From NCBI GenBank assembly GCA_963922775.1, contig CAWUJG010000012.1, positions 1 to 29,422 of the forward strand: a stretch of 29,422 bases of DNA. The letters run 5' to 3'. The DNA comes from JAHDDH01 sp963922775. Lineage in GTDB: Bacteria > Bacteroidota > Bacteroidia > Cytophagales > Amoebophilaceae. A program made the translations under genes and the position numbers. Every line of letters begins with the position of its first letter. Position 1 is the first letter of the stretch. Below the pieces are notes generated by a model that worked only from the letters and a program-made list of their open reading frames with translations, did not search any database and was not told where the DNA came from. Shown in pieces: positions 17,541-24,867 of this stretch.

Positions 17541-18221
17541 GTGTTAAGCCTTACAATATCTACATCAAACCATATTTGTGCAGTGTGTTTACACAAAAAT
17601 GCACAGTATATAGACATAGCAACCACTGGTATTAAAAATTCTCATGCTTCACTTTTAGTTCCTTTAATTGAAGATATACTACAAAAAAATAACTATAATA
17701 TCAATAACCTTAATGCTATAGCTATTGCTGCAGGTCCAGGATCTTATACTGGGCTACGTATAGGAATTACTACAGCACAAAGCTTGTGTTTTGCATTGTC
17801 TATTCCACTAATAAAAATTAATATACTTAAAGCCATGGCTTATGCCATACACAGATATAATGAAAAGATATATCAAAATAAATATATGCTGTTTTGCCCT
17901 ATGATAGATGCAAGAAGGATGGAAGTATATTGTCTTTTAGCAGATCAGCAACAAAATATTATAGAAAAAAGTCAAGCAAAAATTATAGATCATAATAGCT
18001 TTAAAAAGTATTTACGTACAACAAAAATACTTTTTGTAGGTGATGGAGCCCAAAAATGTGTACCTGTTATAAATCATCCTAATGCACATTTTTTAGGTTT
18101 AGAAGTAATCTGTCCAGATTATATTAAAGCTATTGGCAAGATAGCCCATACAGCATATTTAAAAAAAAAATTTGTCGATATTACTACAATATCCCCTATT
18201 TACCTTAAAGATAAGCATTAA
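17541..18221 (+). CDS. tsaB: tRNA threonylcarbamoyladenosine biosynthesis protein TsaB
   Basis: A 226-residue ASKHA-fold protein, inactive paralogue of TsaD, needed with TsaD and TsaE for t6A at tRNA position 37. The N-terminus LSLTISTSNHICAVCLHKN matches 'ILxIETS...CSVAL'. HASLLVPLIEDIL and AIAIAAGPGSYTGLRIGI are the strongest signatures. No ATG fits the N-terminus; GTG at 17541-17543 is the start used here. Preceded by about 120 bp of AT-rich sequence shared with the divergent lipoprotein gene. MtaB, encoded 2.3 kb away, further modifies t6A. Confidence 0.9.
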   Translation: MLSLTISTSNHICAVCLHKNAQYIDIATTGIKNSHASLLVPLIEDILQKNNYNINNLNAIAIAAGPGSYTGLRIGITTAQSLCFALSIPLIKINILKAMAYAIHRYNEKIYQNKYMLFCPMIDARRMEVYCLLADQQQNIIEKSQAKIIDHNSFKKYLRTTKILFVGDGAQKCVPVINHPNAHFLGLEVICPDYIKAIGKIAHTAYLKKKFVDITTISPIYLKDKH

Positions 18222-18257
18222 AATTTAATGTTTTTTACAATCTATTTTGCATATTCT

Positions 18258-19073
18258 TTACTTTTTTTTGTATAAATTGTAATAATAATCTGCCATATCC
18301 TCATCTTTTATACAGGTAATGTTTTCAGGTACTGAATCTATATCTTTTATTTCTTGCCGTAAAGTTGTATTATTTGCATAGTAGCCTCCAACATTAGTAA
18401 ATAGTGTAGATGTAGATATATCTAAATTTTTTGTTAAGGATTTTTCTAGAATATTTTTTTCATCTATATGTTTTAATTTTTCTTTTTCAAAATAAATATT
18501 AGCTTTTTTATTGTATATAGTAAAAATAACTTTACTATTTTTTTTCATAATTTTTTTAAAGTCATTATTTTTTTTTAAAAAGAAAGGAATAAGCCCTGTA
18601 TGCCAATCATGACAATGAATAATATCTGGAAACCAATCCAGTTCTTTAGCTAAAACAAGTGCTCCTTTAGCAAAAAATATAGCACAGTCATTTTGATTAG
18701 GATAGGAATTATTATTATTTTTCTTTTGAAAAAATTTTTCATTTTCTAGAAAGTATACTTGTGTTTTGTTCATATCTGGTATAGAGCTTACTTTTACAGA
18801 AATAAAATCATATAGATTATCAACAAGATCTACTTTTAGATTTGAAAATCGTATTACATTATGCAGATGATATTTACGATCACTAATGATATCATATTTA
18901 GGCATAATTACCCTTAGTTCTATACTTTTATCTTTATTTTTAATACTATTAGCTAATTTTTGAATAATTTCACCTGCTGCTGAAATATTTATGTAGGGAT
19001 TTAATTCATTAGCAATATATAATATTTTTAGTTGTGCCCCTTTCTTTAACTTATGTTTTGTAAGCTTTACCAT
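18258..19073 (-). CDS. GlgA-like glycogen/starch synthase catalytic-domain protein (GT5 N-terminal half)
   Basis: A 271-residue protein matching the N-terminal half of GT5 glycogen synthases: KILYIANELNPYIN, ELRVIMPKYDIISDRKYHLH, and IIHCHDWHTGLIPFFLKK (the conserved 'HDWHTGL'). Full glycogen synthases are about 480 residues. Bacteroidota commonly carry this stand-alone short form, so it is not obviously a truncation. The ADP-glucose KxGG motif expected near residue 30 reads NISAAGEI here, so starch synthase activity is doubtful. The last 70 residues match no motif I recognise. It converges with tsaB across 36 bp, and a relic-filled gap lies upstream. Confidence 0.72.
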   Translation of the reverse strand: MVKLTKHKLKKGAQLKILYIANELNPYINISAAGEIIQKLANSIKNKDKSIELRVIMPKYDIISDRKYHLHNVIRFSNLKVDLVDNLYDFISVKVSSIPDMNKTQVYFLENEKFFQKKNNNNSYPNQNDCAIFFAKGALVLAKELDWFPDIIHCHDWHTGLIPFFLKKNNDFKKIMKKNSKVIFTIYNKKANIYFEKEKLKHIDEKNILEKSLTKNLDISTSTLFTNVGGYYANNTTLRQEIKDIDSVPENITCIKDEDMADYYYNLYKKK

Positions 19074-19471
19074 ATTAATTGCGTAAGAGTATAATACAAA
19101 GTTAAGAAAATAAAATTTTACTTGCTAAAGCTATTGTAATTGCTTTTTTTTTAGAAGAAATATCCATTTTTTAGACTGGCTAAATAGTTTTTAAAGCACA
19201 CTTTTAATAATTTTATTCTGATTTAAATGACTTCATCTTAATTATTCAAATATACAGTAGAACTAAAGTATTGCTTTAGGTTTTTTGGATATAGATTTTA
19301 TGACTAAAATTGCTATATTTTCTAGACTATGGTGTGTCTTTATAATGTAAGAACATTTTATGCCATCTAAATTATTTAGAATATTTAAGACCTATTTTGA
19401 GTTAAAAACGTACTGCAAGAGAATTGCTTAAAATACAAATGTACTACATATTTTATACTCCATAGTTCACT
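19074..19471. other. Gap of 398 bp with unidentified coding-like relics
   Basis: No intact gene. On the minus strand a 42-codon stretch with no stop (19391-19263) reads like coding sequence: LNNLDGIKCSYIIKTHHSLE then NIAILVIKSISKKPKAIL. A 21-codon ATG ORF (19167-19102, MDISSKKKAITIALASKILF) lies just before the GlgA-like gene. Neither matches a family I recognise. Neither resembles the nuclease relics elsewhere. The gap probably holds the remains of a lost gene of the same strand plus promoters. Confidence 0.35.
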
Positions 19472-19837
19472 CTATTTTTTAATTTTTTCTTTAACCTTTG
19501 CTGCCTTACCTTTTTTATCTTTTAAATAATTGAGCTTAGCCCTTCTTACTTTTCCTTCTCTTAAAATTTCTATTTTATCAATATTAGGTGAAAGAAAAGG
19601 AAATATTCTCTCTACAGCAATACCACTAGAAATTTTTCGTACAATAAATGTACCCTCAGGACTATTCTTTTTTCTTTTACCTAAAACTGTACCTTGAAAA
19701 ATCTGTGTTCTTTCTTTACCATCTTCTTGTATCTTTACATGTACATTAATAGTATCTCCTACATTAAAATGTGTTAATGTATTTTTTTCAATATTTTGAT
19801 AATATAAGGCATGAGCCAATCGAATTTTATCAGTCAT
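19472..19837 (-). CDS. rplS: 50S ribosomal protein L19
   Basis: A 121-residue L19 at the 30S-50S interface. Signatures: FNVGDTINVHVKIQEDGKER, QIFQGTVLGKRKK and ERIFPFLSPNIDKIEILREGK, then RRAKLNYL. The C-terminal lysine-rich tail KDKKGKAAKVKEKIKK is normal in length for the phylum. The usual rpsP-rimM-trmD neighbours are absent, and it diverges from frr across 99 bp. Confidence 0.96.
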   Translation of the reverse strand: MTDKIRLAHALYYQNIEKNTLTHFNVGDTINVHVKIQEDGKERTQIFQGTVLGKRKKNSPEGTFIVRKISSGIAVERIFPFLSPNIDKIEILREGKVRRAKLNYLKDKKGKAAKVKEKIKK

Positions 19838-19936
19838 AATAATATATTGAGAATATATAATAAAATATATAGCAAAATTAATAAAAATTACTAGAATTAC
19901 TAGAAATATATTTATTTTTGTATAAAAAAGATAATT

Positions 19937-20497
19937 ATGGAAAATTTACACAAAGATCTATCAATACTAAAACAAGAGATGGAAAAAATATATTTTCATA
20001 CTCAAAAAGAATTTAAAAAAATAAGGGCAGGAAAAGTAGATTCATCTATATTCGATAATGTTAATATTGTATACTACAATAATCTTACTCCCTTATCTCA
20101 AGTAGCTTCCATTAATATACCTGATGCAAAAACAATTTTAATAAAACCCTGGGAAAAGAACATAATAAAAACCATAGAAAAAGCTATTACAGATCAAAAT
20201 TTTGGATTCAATCCTCAAAATAATGGTGAAACAATACGCATAAATATACCCCCTCTAACAGAAGAACGAAGAACATCTCTCTTAAAACAGGTAAAAAATG
20301 AAGCAGAAAAAAGTAAAATAGCTATTCGTAATAGCAGAAAAAATTTTAAAGAAAATATAAAAAAGTATAAAAAAGAAGGCTTATCAGAAGATGAAATAAA
20401 AATAATAGAAGAAAAATTACAAAAAAATACAGATGAATATATCGAAAAAATAGACCAACTCCTACTGCAAAAAGAAAAAGAAATGTTAACTGTTTAG
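19937..20497 (+). CDS. frr: Ribosome recycling factor
   Basis: A 186-residue protein that splits post-termination ribosomes with EF-G. Domain I coiled-coil regions and the central KIRAGKVDSSIFDNVNIVYY, then LSQVASINIPDAKTILIKPW match the family 'iRtGRAspsll...yG..tPL.QvA.i....a..l.i.p'. IRINIPPLTEERRTSLLKQV is the C-terminal domain signature. Normal length. It leads a rightward cluster with mtaB starting 19 bp after its stop. pyrH, its frequent partner, is on the opposite strand 6 kb away. Confidence 0.96.
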   Translation: MENLHKDLSILKQEMEKIYFHTQKEFKKIRAGKVDSSIFDNVNIVYYNNLTPLSQVASINIPDAKTILIKPWEKNIIKTIEKAITDQNFGFNPQNNGETIRINIPPLTEERRTSLLKQVKNEAEKSKIAIRNSRKNFKENIKKYKKEGLSEDEIKIIEEKLQKNTDEYIEKIDQLLLQKEKEMLTV

Positions 20498-20516
20498 CAA
20501 GTAATTTGGCTTTACC

Positions 20517-21815
20517 ATGAAAAAAACAGTAGCATTCTATACCCTAGGCTGTAAATTGAACTTTTCTGAAACATCTGCCGTAGCACGATTATTTGAAGAA
20601 AAAAAATTTACAAAAGTTAATTTTGATGCAAATCCTAATGTTGTAGTGATAAATACCTGCTCTGTAACAGCAAATGCAGATAAAAAGTGTAAAAAAATAG
20701 TGCAAGAAGCACAAAAAAATGTTTTTAAACCTTTTATTATTATTATAGGATGTTATGCTCAACTTAAACCTGAAACAATTGCAAAAATAAATGGCGTAGA
20801 TGTAGTGTTAGGAACTCATGAAAAATTTAAACTATTTGATATTATTAGCCAGTTTGAAAAAAAAAATACATCTACAAGCATATATGTAAGTGAAATAAAA
20901 GCAGAAAATCATTTTTATAATGCCTATTCTTCTGGTGATAGAACACGTACATTCCTAAAAATACAAGATGGATGTAACTACCATTGTACCTTTTGTACTA
21001 TACCTTTAGCAAGAGGAAAAAGTAGAAGCAGTACTATAGAAAATATTTTGTTACAAGTACAAAAAATTATAAAGCTAGGAGCAAAAGAAATTGTACTTAC
21101 AGGGGTAAATACAGGAGATTATGGCATTATTAATGGCAAAAGAATTACAAACTTTTTTACCCTCATACAAAAACTTAACACCATAACAAATATACCACGC
21201 ATACGCATTTCTTCTATAGAACCTAATCTATTACATGATGAAATCATTACTTTTGTAGCTGAAAACACAAAATTTGTACCACACTTTCATATACCTTTAC
21301 AATCTGGCAGTGATAATATCTTGAAAAAGATGCGTAGAAGATATCTTACATCATTATATTTTGATAAGGTAACAAAGATTATACAAAAAATGCCTAATGC
21401 TTGTATAGGTGCTGATGTTATTGTAGGTTTTCCCGGAGAAACTAAATCAGAATTTTTAGCTACCTATCAGCTATTACAAGAACTGCCTATTGCCTATTTA
21501 CACGTATTTCCTTATTCTGAAAGACAAAATACAGTAGCACAAAGTATGCCTCATAGCATAGATCAAAAAGAAAAAAATACTAGAGCACAACAACTACGTA
21601 CCTTATCTGCAAAAAAATTACGTCATTTTTACACAAAACATATAGGATCAATACAAGAAGTGCTTTTTGAAAAAGAAAATGAAAATGGTACAATGAAAGG
21701 ATTTACGGCAAACTATATACGCGTAAAATCCCCATATATCGAAAAAAAAATTAATACAATACAACAAGTAGCACTAAAAGCAATAGATTATGATGGTTTA
21801 ATGCTTGTTAGTTAA
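20517..21815 (+). CDS. mtaB: tRNA (t6A37) methylthiotransferase MtaB
   Basis: A 432-residue radical-SAM methylthiotransferase converting t6A37 to ms2t6A37. N-terminal UPF0004 domain cysteines are Cys12 (YTLGCKLNFSET), Cys48 (INTCSVT) and Cys79 (IIGCYAQ), ligands of the auxiliary [4Fe-4S] cluster. The radical-SAM CxxxCxxC is Cys153/157/160 in DGCNYHCTFCTIPLARG. A TRAM-like region follows about residue 370. The 'GCKLN' and 'DGCNYHCTFCTIP' variants point to MtaB rather than MiaB or RimO. Substrate supply depends on TsaB, also in this window. A 12-bp gap leads to the DUF4296 gene. Confidence 0.93.
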   Translation: MKKTVAFYTLGCKLNFSETSAVARLFEEKKFTKVNFDANPNVVVINTCSVTANADKKCKKIVQEAQKNVFKPFIIIIGCYAQLKPETIAKINGVDVVLGTHEKFKLFDIISQFEKKNTSTSIYVSEIKAENHFYNAYSSGDRTRTFLKIQDGCNYHCTFCTIPLARGKSRSSTIENILLQVQKIIKLGAKEIVLTGVNTGDYGIINGKRITNFFTLIQKLNTITNIPRIRISSIEPNLLHDEIITFVAENTKFVPHFHIPLQSGSDNILKKMRRRYLTSLYFDKVTKIIQKMPNACIGADVIVGFPGETKSEFLATYQLLQELPIAYLHVFPYSERQNTVAQSMPHSIDQKEKNTRAQQLRTLSAKKLRHFYTKHIGSIQEVLFEKENENGTMKGFTANYIRVKSPYIEKKINTIQQVALKAIDYDGLMLVS

Positions 21816-21827
21816 AATGTACAAACA

Positions 21828-22121
21828 ATGGCTAAAAAATATTTTTTTTTTATTTTGTGTATACAAATTGCATGTAAAAGAACTCAGATTTTATCTGATC
21901 AAAAAATGATTGATATAATTACTGACATTTGTATTGCCAAAAATTTATCTGAATATAAATTCAATAATATTCCCTATTATACTCTAGAAGAAATATACCA
22001 AATACATAACACAAAAGCTCAAATTTTTACACAAAGCTATAAATACTACATCAAAAAAAAAAAAATGGATAATATACTGGAAGGTGCAAAAAAAAAATTA
22101 ATAAAAAAATTACAACATTAA
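21828..22121 (+). CDS. DUF4296 small lipoprotein
   Basis: A 97-residue protein with a short hydrophobic N-terminus and Cys16 in CIQIACKRTQ, a weak lipobox. The body has MIDIITDICIAKNL, the N-terminal signature of Bacteroidota DUF4296 proteins ('mi.iL.DihlaEA'). Helical sequence follows (YTLEEIYQIHNTKAQIF, YKYYIKKKKMDNILEG) matching the 'Y..i..kh.is...F..Sl.yY....k.m..i' pattern. Function unknown. A 13-base A run (22053-22065) sits in the lysine tract. Between mtaB (12 bp) and the Smr gene (4 bp), so presumably one transcript. Confidence 0.75.
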   Translation: MAKKYFFFILCIQIACKRTQILSDQKMIDIITDICIAKNLSEYKFNNIPYYTLEEIYQIHNTKAQIFTQSYKYYIKKKKMDNILEGAKKKLIKKLQH

Positions 22122-22125
22122 GCTA

Positions 22126-22584
22126 ATGCCTAAAGAATCTTTTTTAGTAGGCGATAAAGTAAAAATAAAAGCAACACAAATTATAGGGAAAATTATAAAA
22201 ATCCAGTATAAAAATATTACAGTATATACTGCTAATCAGCTATCTATCACACTCAAAAGATATCAGATAGAAAAGTTAAAAGTACCATACACACATCAGA
22301 TAAAAAAAAATAATTATAGCCTAAAAAATAGCCATAATAGCTTTAATTCTACTCTAGATCTTCATGGCATGACTTTAGAAGAAGCAAAATATGCAGTAAA
22401 CTATTTTTTAGATCAAGGATTACTATATAATACAAAGCAAAATTTTTTAAAAATAATTCATGGAAAAGGAAAAGGGGTATTAAAAAAAGAAGTTCAAAAA
22501 CTGATAGCTAAAAAAAAAGAATACAAAATAACTCCTTTCTATATAGCAAATCCAGGCATTACAGTTCTTGAAATGACCAATTAA
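22126..22584 (+). CDS. MutS2 C-terminal-like protein (KOW-like segment plus Smr domain)
   Basis: A 152-residue protein. Residues 5-52 (LVGDKVKIKATQIIGKIIKI, then VYTANQLSITLKRYQIEKL) look like the small beta-barrel that precedes the Smr domain in MutS2. Residues 76-150 are an Smr domain with STLDLHGMTLEEAKYAV (LDLHGM at 77-82), KIIHGKGKGVLKKEV (HGKGKG at 112-117) and NPGITVLEM at the C-terminus, as in MutS2 'GxGITvvdL'. Smr domains are nicking endonucleases or RNA-cleaving modules. The MutS-like ATPase and clamp domains of MutS2 (about 600 residues) are missing and the upstream 4 bp leave no room for them. It may be a remnant retained as a free nuclease, or a related stand-alone Smr (DUF2027-like) protein. 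Confidence 0.75.
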   Translation: MPKESFLVGDKVKIKATQIIGKIIKIQYKNITVYTANQLSITLKRYQIEKLKVPYTHQIKKNNYSLKNSHNSFNSTLDLHGMTLEEAKYAVNYFLDQGLLYNTKQNFLKIIHGKGKGVLKKEVQKLIAKKKEYKITPFYIANPGITVLEMTN

Positions 22585-22631
22585 CTTGCATATATCTAAT
22601 TTAAAAAATTGTATGTTTTCTTGATATTTTT

Positions 22632-23307
22632 ATGTCAACTTTAAACAGTCATGATAACTTTTTTAAGAACACTCTAAAAATTCAAAAATAGCAAAAGAAT
22701 TGATTTGAGTATTTTAAAAAAAGAATCAAGTAATAAAGTTAAACATCATAGTGATCTGTTTTTACAATGCTTTATATATATTTTTAGAGGATCAAATCCA
22801 TACCTAATAATCTACTCTTTTTTTGTATAATCAAATATATTGTCTTTTTTTTGGACAAAAACCAAAAAAACCATAGTGCTAAAAACTTTAATTTAGATTT
22901 TTTTCTAGTTTTTTTGATATGCGCGCGAATCTATCATAGTAAAAACCATATAAAAATTCCCAAGGTCTTTATAGTTTATTTGGTTTAATAGGTCTATACT
23001 TATCAGCAAGTATAGTAGGAAAACTTAGCTAAATTATAAAAAAATCAGTAAAACTTAAAATATTTGAAAAAAAAATATTATAAAATATAACTTACTAAAA
23101 AGTAAACATTATATGCGAACATATGCAGAATCAAAAATCCAAGAAGAGAAAATATATTAACTTGGTAAAAAAAAATTAGAGAAAAAAATAAGATAGTCAT
23201 GAAAAAATTTATATACACAATAAAATAGATATTAAGCTAGTTGAAAGAATTTACTGAATTATCCTGAATTTTTTTTCAAGATATGGGAAATAATTTTGAA
23301 ATTTTAG
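22632..23307 (+). pseudogene. Decayed PD-(D/E)XK (Rpn/transposase-like) nuclease, copy C3 (most complete)
   Basis: Occupies most of the 783-bp gap between the Smr gene and cox3; the first 47 bases hold nothing I recognise. From ATG 22632 it reads MSTLNSHDNFFKNTLK, the hallmark N-terminus of this family. Frame changes then give IAKELI, SNKVKHHSDLFLQCFIYIF, LEDQIHT, IYHSKNHIKIPKVFIVYL (the region of the catalytic 'PIVxYHG' strand), YAESKIQEEKIY and, near 23195-23260, sequence aligning with the C-terminal helix of C1 and C2. It is more diverged than C1/C2 and has many stops, so it is older. It covers N-terminus, core and C-terminus and so reveals the full architecture of the lost gene. Confidence 0.82.
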
Positions 23308-23367
23308 TGATTAAATAATTTAAAATATCCTAATAAATATATTTTACTATAAAAAAAAGATATTATA

Positions 23368-24087
23368 CTAAATAAGATAGAAAAAAGTAAAAACAAATAC
23401 CCAAACCACATCTACAAAATGCCAATATAATCCTATTTTTTCTACCATATCATAATTGCTTTTTTGGTAAATATCTGTTACTGTTCTATAATAAACTATG
23501 ACGTTTAGTATTACACCACTTAGTACATGCAAACCATGAAAACCTGTAATTACAAAAAAAAGTGCTCCAAAAGCAGGAGGCCCATATTCATTAAGCCATA
23601 AGTTAGCTCCAAAAATATTTTTTTTTATCCATACTCCATCCACAAATATATTTATCCATGATCCTTTAGTAGAACCTATAATAAAGTGGAACCACTCCCA
23701 AGCTTGACAAAATAAAAAAGCAATTCCTCCAATAATAGTCCAACCTAACCATTTAACTACATATTTTTTATCCATCCTCTTTCCTGCATCTACAGCCAAT
23801 ACCATGGTAACACTACTTAAAATTAAAATAAATGTCATAATACCTACAAATACTAATGGAAGATATATATCACTAAAAAATGGAACAGCATGAAATACTT
23901 TTTCAGGAACAGGCCAATGGGTTTGTAAAGGAATATTTTTTTTAAGATGACTAACAGAAGGATATAAATAACGGATAAATCCGTAGACTATAAGCAAAGC
24001 ACCAAAAGTAAACACATCTGAAATTAAAAAAAACCACATCATTAATTTTCCATGTGTGGCTTTCCATGGCCAAATATTTTTTTGCAT
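23368..24087 (-). CDS. Cytochrome c oxidase subunit III-like protein (second, 239 aa)
   Basis: A heme-copper oxidase subunit III with five predicted membrane helices (about 16-38, 73-98, 108-135, 173-203, 217-238). Signatures: HGKLMMWFFLISDVFTFGA at the N-terminus, CQAWEWFHF, ITGFHGLHVLSGVI with the conserved His pair, and YWHFVDVVWVFVFTFFYL at the end, near-invariant in CoxIII/CyoC. It starts 5 bp after its shorter paralogue. Subunits I and II are not in the window. It indicates an aerobic terminal oxidase. It converges with pseudogene C3 and is the last gene of its transcript. Confidence 0.92.
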   Translation of the reverse strand: MQKNIWPWKATHGKLMMWFFLISDVFTFGALLIVYGFIRYLYPSVSHLKKNIPLQTHWPVPEKVFHAVPFFSDIYLPLVFVGIMTFILILSSVTMVLAVDAGKRMDKKYVVKWLGWTIIGGIAFLFCQAWEWFHFIIGSTKGSWINIFVDGVWIKKNIFGANLWLNEYGPPAFGALFFVITGFHGLHVLSGVILNVIVYYRTVTDIYQKSNYDMVEKIGLYWHFVDVVWVFVFTFFYLI

Positions 24088-24092
24088 AATTT

Positions 24093-24620
24093 TCAGTGAT
24101 TAATAGTCAAAAAAATGTATAGATATATCCAAAGTATAGATAAAAAATGCCAATAATATAGGCCTATACGATAATATAATACTTTAATTTTGTTTTGCAA
24201 CACTAAAAAGATAAAAATTATTAATACAATAATCCCACTAAACAAATGCAGAGCATGTAACCCAGTAAAAATATATAAAAAAGATCCTATAGGGTTACCT
24301 ACAAAATAAATATTAAGTTGAACCAATTTTCTCCATCCTATATATTGTCCATATAAAAATATAAAACCCAGCAGTAGCGTAGCCATAAGCCAGTATATAG
24401 TACTTTTTTTTACATATTTATGACTTAAATATCCTGTAAAGCTACTCAGTAGTATGATAATAGTATTCCAAGTAAAAATATATGGAAGCTTTGGTAACAA
24501 TATAGTGTTAGCTTTTTTAACAAGAAAAGCGCTAGAAAGAGCAGAAAAAGTCATAGTGATACTAATCATACCAATCCAAAGTAAAAATATTTTGGGATGG
24601 ATAGCACGTTGAGAATGCAT
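24093..24620 (-). CDS. Cytochrome c oxidase subunit III-like protein (first, 175 aa)
   Basis: The start is set at ATG 24620 (MHSQRAIHPKIFLLW). The frame stays open further upstream to 24710 but that part runs through tRNA-Gln and is not coding. The 175 residues form five hydrophobic segments (about 10-33, 47-66, 75-96, 111-140, 153-172). IFTGLHALHLFSGII and YYWHFLSILWIYLYI match CoxIII helices. It is shorter and more diverged than its neighbour. Tandem unequal CoxIII paralogues upstream of each other are the usual arrangement in Bacteroidota aa3-type oxidase clusters. tRNA-Gln lies 32 bp upstream on the same strand. Confidence 0.87.
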   Translation of the reverse strand: MHSQRAIHPKIFLLWIGMISITMTFSALSSAFLVKKANTILLPKLPYIFTWNTIIILLSSFTGYLSHKYVKKSTIYWLMATLLLGFIFLYGQYIGWRKLVQLNIYFVGNPIGSFLYIFTGLHALHLFSGIIVLIIFIFLVLQNKIKVLYYRIGLYYWHFLSILWIYLYIFLTINH

Positions 24621-24652
24621 AAAGAAAGATATTAGGAATGATATTGGATATG

Positions 24653-24725
24653 TTGTCCGACCAGGGCTCGAACCTGGACTCTTTTGGACCAAAACCAAAC
24701 GTGTTGCCAATTACACCATCGGACA
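24653..24725 (-). tRNA. tRNA-Gln (anticodon UUG)
   Basis: The reverse complement folds as a canonical tRNA: acceptor TGTCCGA pairs with TCGGACA and discriminator A at 24653. The anticodon stem TTTGG/CCAAA encloses loop TTTTGGT with anticodon TTG. The T arm reads CCAGG TTCGAGC CCTGG. No encoded CCA. It immediately precedes the cox3 pair on the same strand and may share their transcript. Confidence 0.95.
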
Positions 24726-24867
24726 TAGTATAGTTTTACTTAAGTTTACTAACTATAAGTAAAATAATTTTGTGTATTTGTATACACACATACAAATATA
24801 AATATTTTTTTTGTATTAATTACTTTTTTATATAGAATTTTAAATTTTTTCTATATTCATATTTTCT

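Noticed and set aside
24621..24710. Upstream extension of the first CoxIII frame (30 residues from MATRLVLVQK)
   Set aside because: It translates through the tRNA-Gln gene. The CoxIII start is the ATG at 24620.
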